Part shown: in pieces, positions 22,060 through 24,484 of the stretch
Layout of the letters: every line of letters starts with the position of its first letter
Position numbering within the stretch: the first letter of the stretch is position 1
Source: SFEL01 sp045603585
Lineage (GTDB): Bacteria > Bacillota > Clostridia > Christensenellales > CAG-138
Assembly: GCA_045603585.1 (NCBI GenBank)
Contig: JAZUMK010000010.1
Span: 1-24,484 of the forward strand
Length of the DNA stretch: 24,484 nt
Direction: 5' to 3'
Notes under the pieces: model-generated
Told to the model about the DNA's origin: nothing
Seen by the model: only the letters and a program-made list of their open reading frames with translations
Database searches by the model: none
Program-made: the position numbers and the translations under genes

Positions 22060-22473
22060 TTATCCCTGCTGCTCCTCTTCATCCTCATCGTCAAAAACAA
22101 ATGCGGCGCGAAGGGGGTCGTAGGGTTTGTCACTCTGGGGACGGTTGGTGGGGGTGTTTGCCTTGGCGGCGGCCCTGTCCGTCTTTTTAACGGAATAGAC
22201 CATCATGGCGATTATGCTGGCAAAGGATATTGCCCACAGTATCAGCGCCCATGCGGAAGCGGGATCCACCACGCCTGTCAGCTCCAGTCCGCCGGACAGC
22301 AGCATCAGCACGCCGGTGATTGCGCTCAGTATGCGAAGGCCCTTAACATACTCCTCTCTGGAGCAGTTCAGGAATTCGTTTTCATACAGCTTGCCCTCGC
22401 CCTTGATGGCGGCATATATGAGATATACGCCGATGAGCAGCTCAAACATGGTCATCATTCCGAACGGTTGCAT
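22060..22473 (-). CDS. Small membrane protein, three predicted helices
   Basis: I do not recognise this 137-residue protein. Hydrophobic stretches at about 6-23 (FGMMTMFELLIGVYLIYAAI), 47-68 and 74-93 should span the membrane. The C-terminal 40 residues are cytoplasmic-like and very acidic at the end (FDDEDEEEQQG). The start is firm: AGGAGG lies 6 nt upstream. The stop is only 46 nt before the start of the SH3-sortase gene, so the two are probably cotranscribed. It might help export or regulate that protein, but nothing shows this directly. Confidence 0.75.
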   Translation of the reverse strand: MQPFGMMTMFELLIGVYLIYAAIKGEGKLYENEFLNCSREEYVKGLRILSAITGVLMLLSGGLELTGVVDPASAWALILWAISFASIIAMMVYSVKKTDRAAAKANTPTNRPQSDKPYDPLRAAFVFDDEDEEEQQG

Positions 22474-22649
22474 TTCTACCTCCTGATTTTACCAGACCCC
22501 GCCGCCATTGTTCAATACATGGCGGAGTATGTTCATGGAATGTTCAATCCTTACAGGGAAATATGGGATTTTTTTGCAGGGATCACGCTTTTTGCCTCTC
22601 GCTTGCGGGCTGTCCCTTCAGGCATCTTCGGCAGCGAAGACGGTAGACG

Positions 22650-22796
22650 GCATCCATCCGTATACGGAAAAGCGGACATTCTTGGCTCCCCCTCCAGGGG
22701 AGCTGTCACCGCAGGTGACTGAGAGGGCATTACCTCGTTCATACCCTGCCCTCTCCGGCCTCGCTATGCTCGGCCACCTCTCCCATAGGGAGAGGC
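22650..22796 (+). repeat. Family C repeat with CATCCGTATACGG leader
   Basis: GCATCCATCCGTATACGG and GAAAAGCGG lead into CTTGGCTCCCCCTCCAGGGG and the same series of stems as the copy at 19781-19923. The upstream stretch 22474-22640 holds only a small stem, CCGCCAT/ATGGCGG (about 22500-22523), and no gene. Confidence 0.75.
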
Positions 22797-22839
22797 AAGG
22801 GGGGATACATCCAACCCCGACCCGGTCATCCTTCCTCAA

Positions 22840-23059
22840 GGCTTACAATCCGCATTTGGCGGCATGTACGTCAAATGCGGAACTATCCCGCAAGGGATAG
22901 CTTCCCTGCATGATTTGCCGCCCGGTGACCCTCGCAAGGGTCATAGGCAAATCATGTAAAAACCCCGTAAGGATTGTAATCGGCCACATGCGTTAGCATT
23001 TGGCCGTACCCGCCGCAGCGGATACTCGCACAAAATCCAAATGATTTTGTGCGAAAGGC
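22840..23059. repeat. Element A, copy 3 (after cysS), most complete
   Basis: On the plus strand: TTACAATCC (22843-22851) pairs with GGATTGTAA (22971-22979) and closes three stems. These are CCGCATTTG/CAAATGCGG (22850-22880), CTATCCC-GCAA-GGGATAG (22883-22900), and the 11-bp CATGATTTGCC/GGCAAATCATG (22909-22919 with 22946-22956). The last encloses GCCCGG, the inner stem TGACCCT-CGCA-AGGGTCA and TA. Then come CGGCCACATGC/GCATTTGGCCG (22981-23006), GTACCCGC/GCGGATAC (about 23006-23025), and an 11-bp CGCACAAAATC/GATTTTGTGCG (23027-23053), followed by AAAGGC touching the cysS stop. Confidence 0.8.
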
Positions 23060-24448
23060 TTACAGCCTCTTTAATTTTGCGCCGTCCTTGCTGTCCTCAA
23101 CGGCAAAGCCCATGGCCTTCAGCTCGTCGCGGATGGCATCTGCGCGTGCCCAGTCCTTTGCCTTGCGGACTACTGCGCGCTCCTCAAGGAGAGCCAGCGC
23201 CTCGGCGGGGAACTCGTCGGTCTTCTGATGCTGGAGGATACCCAGCACCTTGGTGATATCGTCAAAGAGCTGAGCTGCCTTGTCCAGAGCTTCCCGGCTG
23301 CGGGGCTCGGAAACAAAGGTGTTTACAGCGCGGGCATAGTCAAACAGCACGCCGATGGCATCTGCGGTGTTCAGGTCGTCATCCATGGCCTCGCAGAACT
23401 TGCCCTTGTATTCCTCAAGGGAGGCGATGAAGGCGGCATCTGCATCGGTGGCGGCGCCTTCCTTGGCCTCGGCCAGACGCTCGCGGGCGGTGCGGATGCG
23501 GATAAGGCCGGCATTGGACTGCTCAACCAGGTCGCGGGAGAAGTTTACAGGGTTGCGGTAATGTGCACCCAGCAGGAACAGGCGAACCGCTTCAAGGTCG
23601 AATTCCTTGCCGATCTCGCGCACCAGCAGGAAGTTGCCCAGGGACTTGGACATCTTCTGGTTGTTTACATTAATATAGCCGTTGTGCATCCAGTAGCGGG
23701 CGAAGGGCTTGCCGGTGGCGGCCTCACTCTGGGCTATCTCGTTTTCATGATGGGGGAACACCAGGTCCTGACCGCCGGCGTGAATGTCGAAGGTGGGCCC
23801 AAGCAGCTCCATGCTCATTGCGCTGCACCCGTTGTGCCAGCCGGGACGAGCCTTGCCCCAGGGGCAATCCCATGCGGGCTCGCCGGGTTTGGCGCCCTTC
23901 CACAGGGCGAAGTCAAGGGGATCGCGCTTTACGTCGGTGGGGTCGATACGTGCGCCGCTCTCCAGATCCTCGATGGACTGGCCGCTCAGCTTGCCGTAGC
24001 CGGGGAAGGAGCGTACGGAGAAGTATACGTCGCCGTTCTCGGCGGGGTATGCGTGGCCCTTCTCGATGAGGGTCTCAACCAGAGCGATTATCTGGGGAAT
24101 ATGCTCGGTGGCACGGGGATTGCAGGTGGCGCGCTCTACGGAGAGGGCGTCTGCATCGGTGTAGTATTCCTTGATGTAGCGCTCCGCAACCTCGGGCACA
24201 GTGATGCCCTCTTCGTTTGCCTTGCGGATGAGCTTATCGTCTATATCCGTGAAGTTCTGGATGAACTTTACCTTGTAGCCCCTGTATTCAAGATACCTGC
24301 GGAGGGTATCAAATACTACGAAGGGACGTGCATTGCCGATGTGGAAGAAGTTGTATACGGTGGGGCCGCATACGTACATGCTTACCTCGCCGGGTACCAG
24401 GGTGACCAGCTCTTCCTTCCTGCGGGTCATGGTGTTGTATATCTGCAT
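23060..24448 (-). CDS. cysS: Cysteinyl-tRNA synthetase
   Basis: This class I synthetase of 462 residues charges tRNA-Cys. The zinc ligand Cys27 is in MYVCGPTVYN. The HIGH-type motif is HIGN (36-39), and other family residues are in GWHNGCSAMSMELLG and HAGGQDLVFPHHENEIAQSE. KMSKS is exact, in NNQKMSKSLGNF. The C-terminal DALR helical domain and a short terminal cap (AMGFAVEDSKDGAKLKRL) are present. The ATG follows AGGAGG by 6-7 nt. The upstream neighbour lies outside the window. The stop codon is directly joined to element A copy 3. Confidence 0.98.
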   Translation of the reverse strand: MQIYNTMTRRKEELVTLVPGEVSMYVCGPTVYNFFHIGNARPFVVFDTLRRYLEYRGYKVKFIQNFTDIDDKLIRKANEEGITVPEVAERYIKEYYTDADALSVERATCNPRATEHIPQIIALVETLIEKGHAYPAENGDVYFSVRSFPGYGKLSGQSIEDLESGARIDPTDVKRDPLDFALWKGAKPGEPAWDCPWGKARPGWHNGCSAMSMELLGPTFDIHAGGQDLVFPHHENEIAQSEAATGKPFARYWMHNGYINVNNQKMSKSLGNFLLVREIGKEFDLEAVRLFLLGAHYRNPVNFSRDLVEQSNAGLIRIRTARERLAEAKEGAATDADAAFIASLEEYKGKFCEAMDDDLNTADAIGVLFDYARAVNTFVSEPRSREALDKAAQLFDDITKVLGILQHQKTDEFPAEALALLEERAVVRKAKDWARADAIRDELKAMGFAVEDSKDGAKLKRL

Positions 24449-24484
24449 AATAGACCTCCTATTGATTTACTGTTCAGGCATTTT

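Noticed and set aside
22014..22133. 40-codon N-terminal extension of the SH3-sortase frame
   Set aside because: It would bury a clear signal peptide inside the protein and overlaps the end of the upstream gene. AAAGGAA precedes the ATG at 22013.

Overview
The window looks like a chromosomal segment from an uncultured or poorly characterised Clostridia-type Bacillota, moderately GC-rich. This is inferred from the gene set: GyrA/GyrB of Gram-positive length, a DUF370 (RemB) protein overlapping recF, a Noc/ParB-type protein after mnmG-rsmG, a SleB-type cell-wall hydrolase, a TSCPD small protein, a class B sortase-like protein and strong AGGAGG-type ribosome sites. There are sixteen credible protein genes. 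I see no rRNA, tRNA, CRISPR array or transposase gene.

Layout. 1-6968: the replication genes recF, remB, gyrB and gyrA, all on the minus strand. 6969-9159: about 2.2 kb holding one small minus-strand TIM-barrel gene between two copies of a 162-bp repeat, plus a good recF promoter and a pair of DnaA-box-like 9-mers. 9160-14114: mnmG, rsmG, noc/parB and a SleB-like hydrolase lipoprotein on the plus strand. 14560-18127: gltX and glnS on the minus strand, glnS behind a near-consensus promoter. 18477-19579: dapF and a TSCPD protein on the plus strand. 20211-22473: a minus-strand pair, a small three-helix membrane protein followed by a secreted multi-SH3 protein ending in a sortase B-like domain. 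23060-24448: cysS on the minus strand.

The divergent blocks recF-remB-gyrB-gyrA (leftward) and mnmG-rsmG-noc (rightward) are the usual two flanks of a Bacillota replication origin. However, dnaA, dnaN, rpmH, rnpA, yidC and mnmE are absent from between them. Either the origin has been dismantled and moved, or only its remnant is here.

The most unusual content is intergenic. Almost every gap is a mosaic of hairpin repeats whose stems differ between copies but stay paired. The best of these is a composite element of up to 220 bp (called element A here). It has three copies, each starting 0-5 bases past the stop codon of an RNA-related gene (mnmG, gltX, cysS). It has up to seven stems, compensatory changes, an invariant asymmetric internal loop (TA opposite CCGGGC) and GNRA-type tetraloops if read antisense to the gene. 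A second family (S) is a pyrimidine/purine hairpin with a CAAAAGAAG-like tail. It occurs ten times and its hairpin always faces the neighbouring coding sequence. A third family (R) is a variable GNRA-capped hairpin joined to a constant G-rich tail. The other families are B (GAGGAGGAGCGA), C (GGCTCCCCC...AGAGGC), D (CATTGCG...CAATCCG) and a GGGCGATCA palindrome. None matches a family I can name with confidence.
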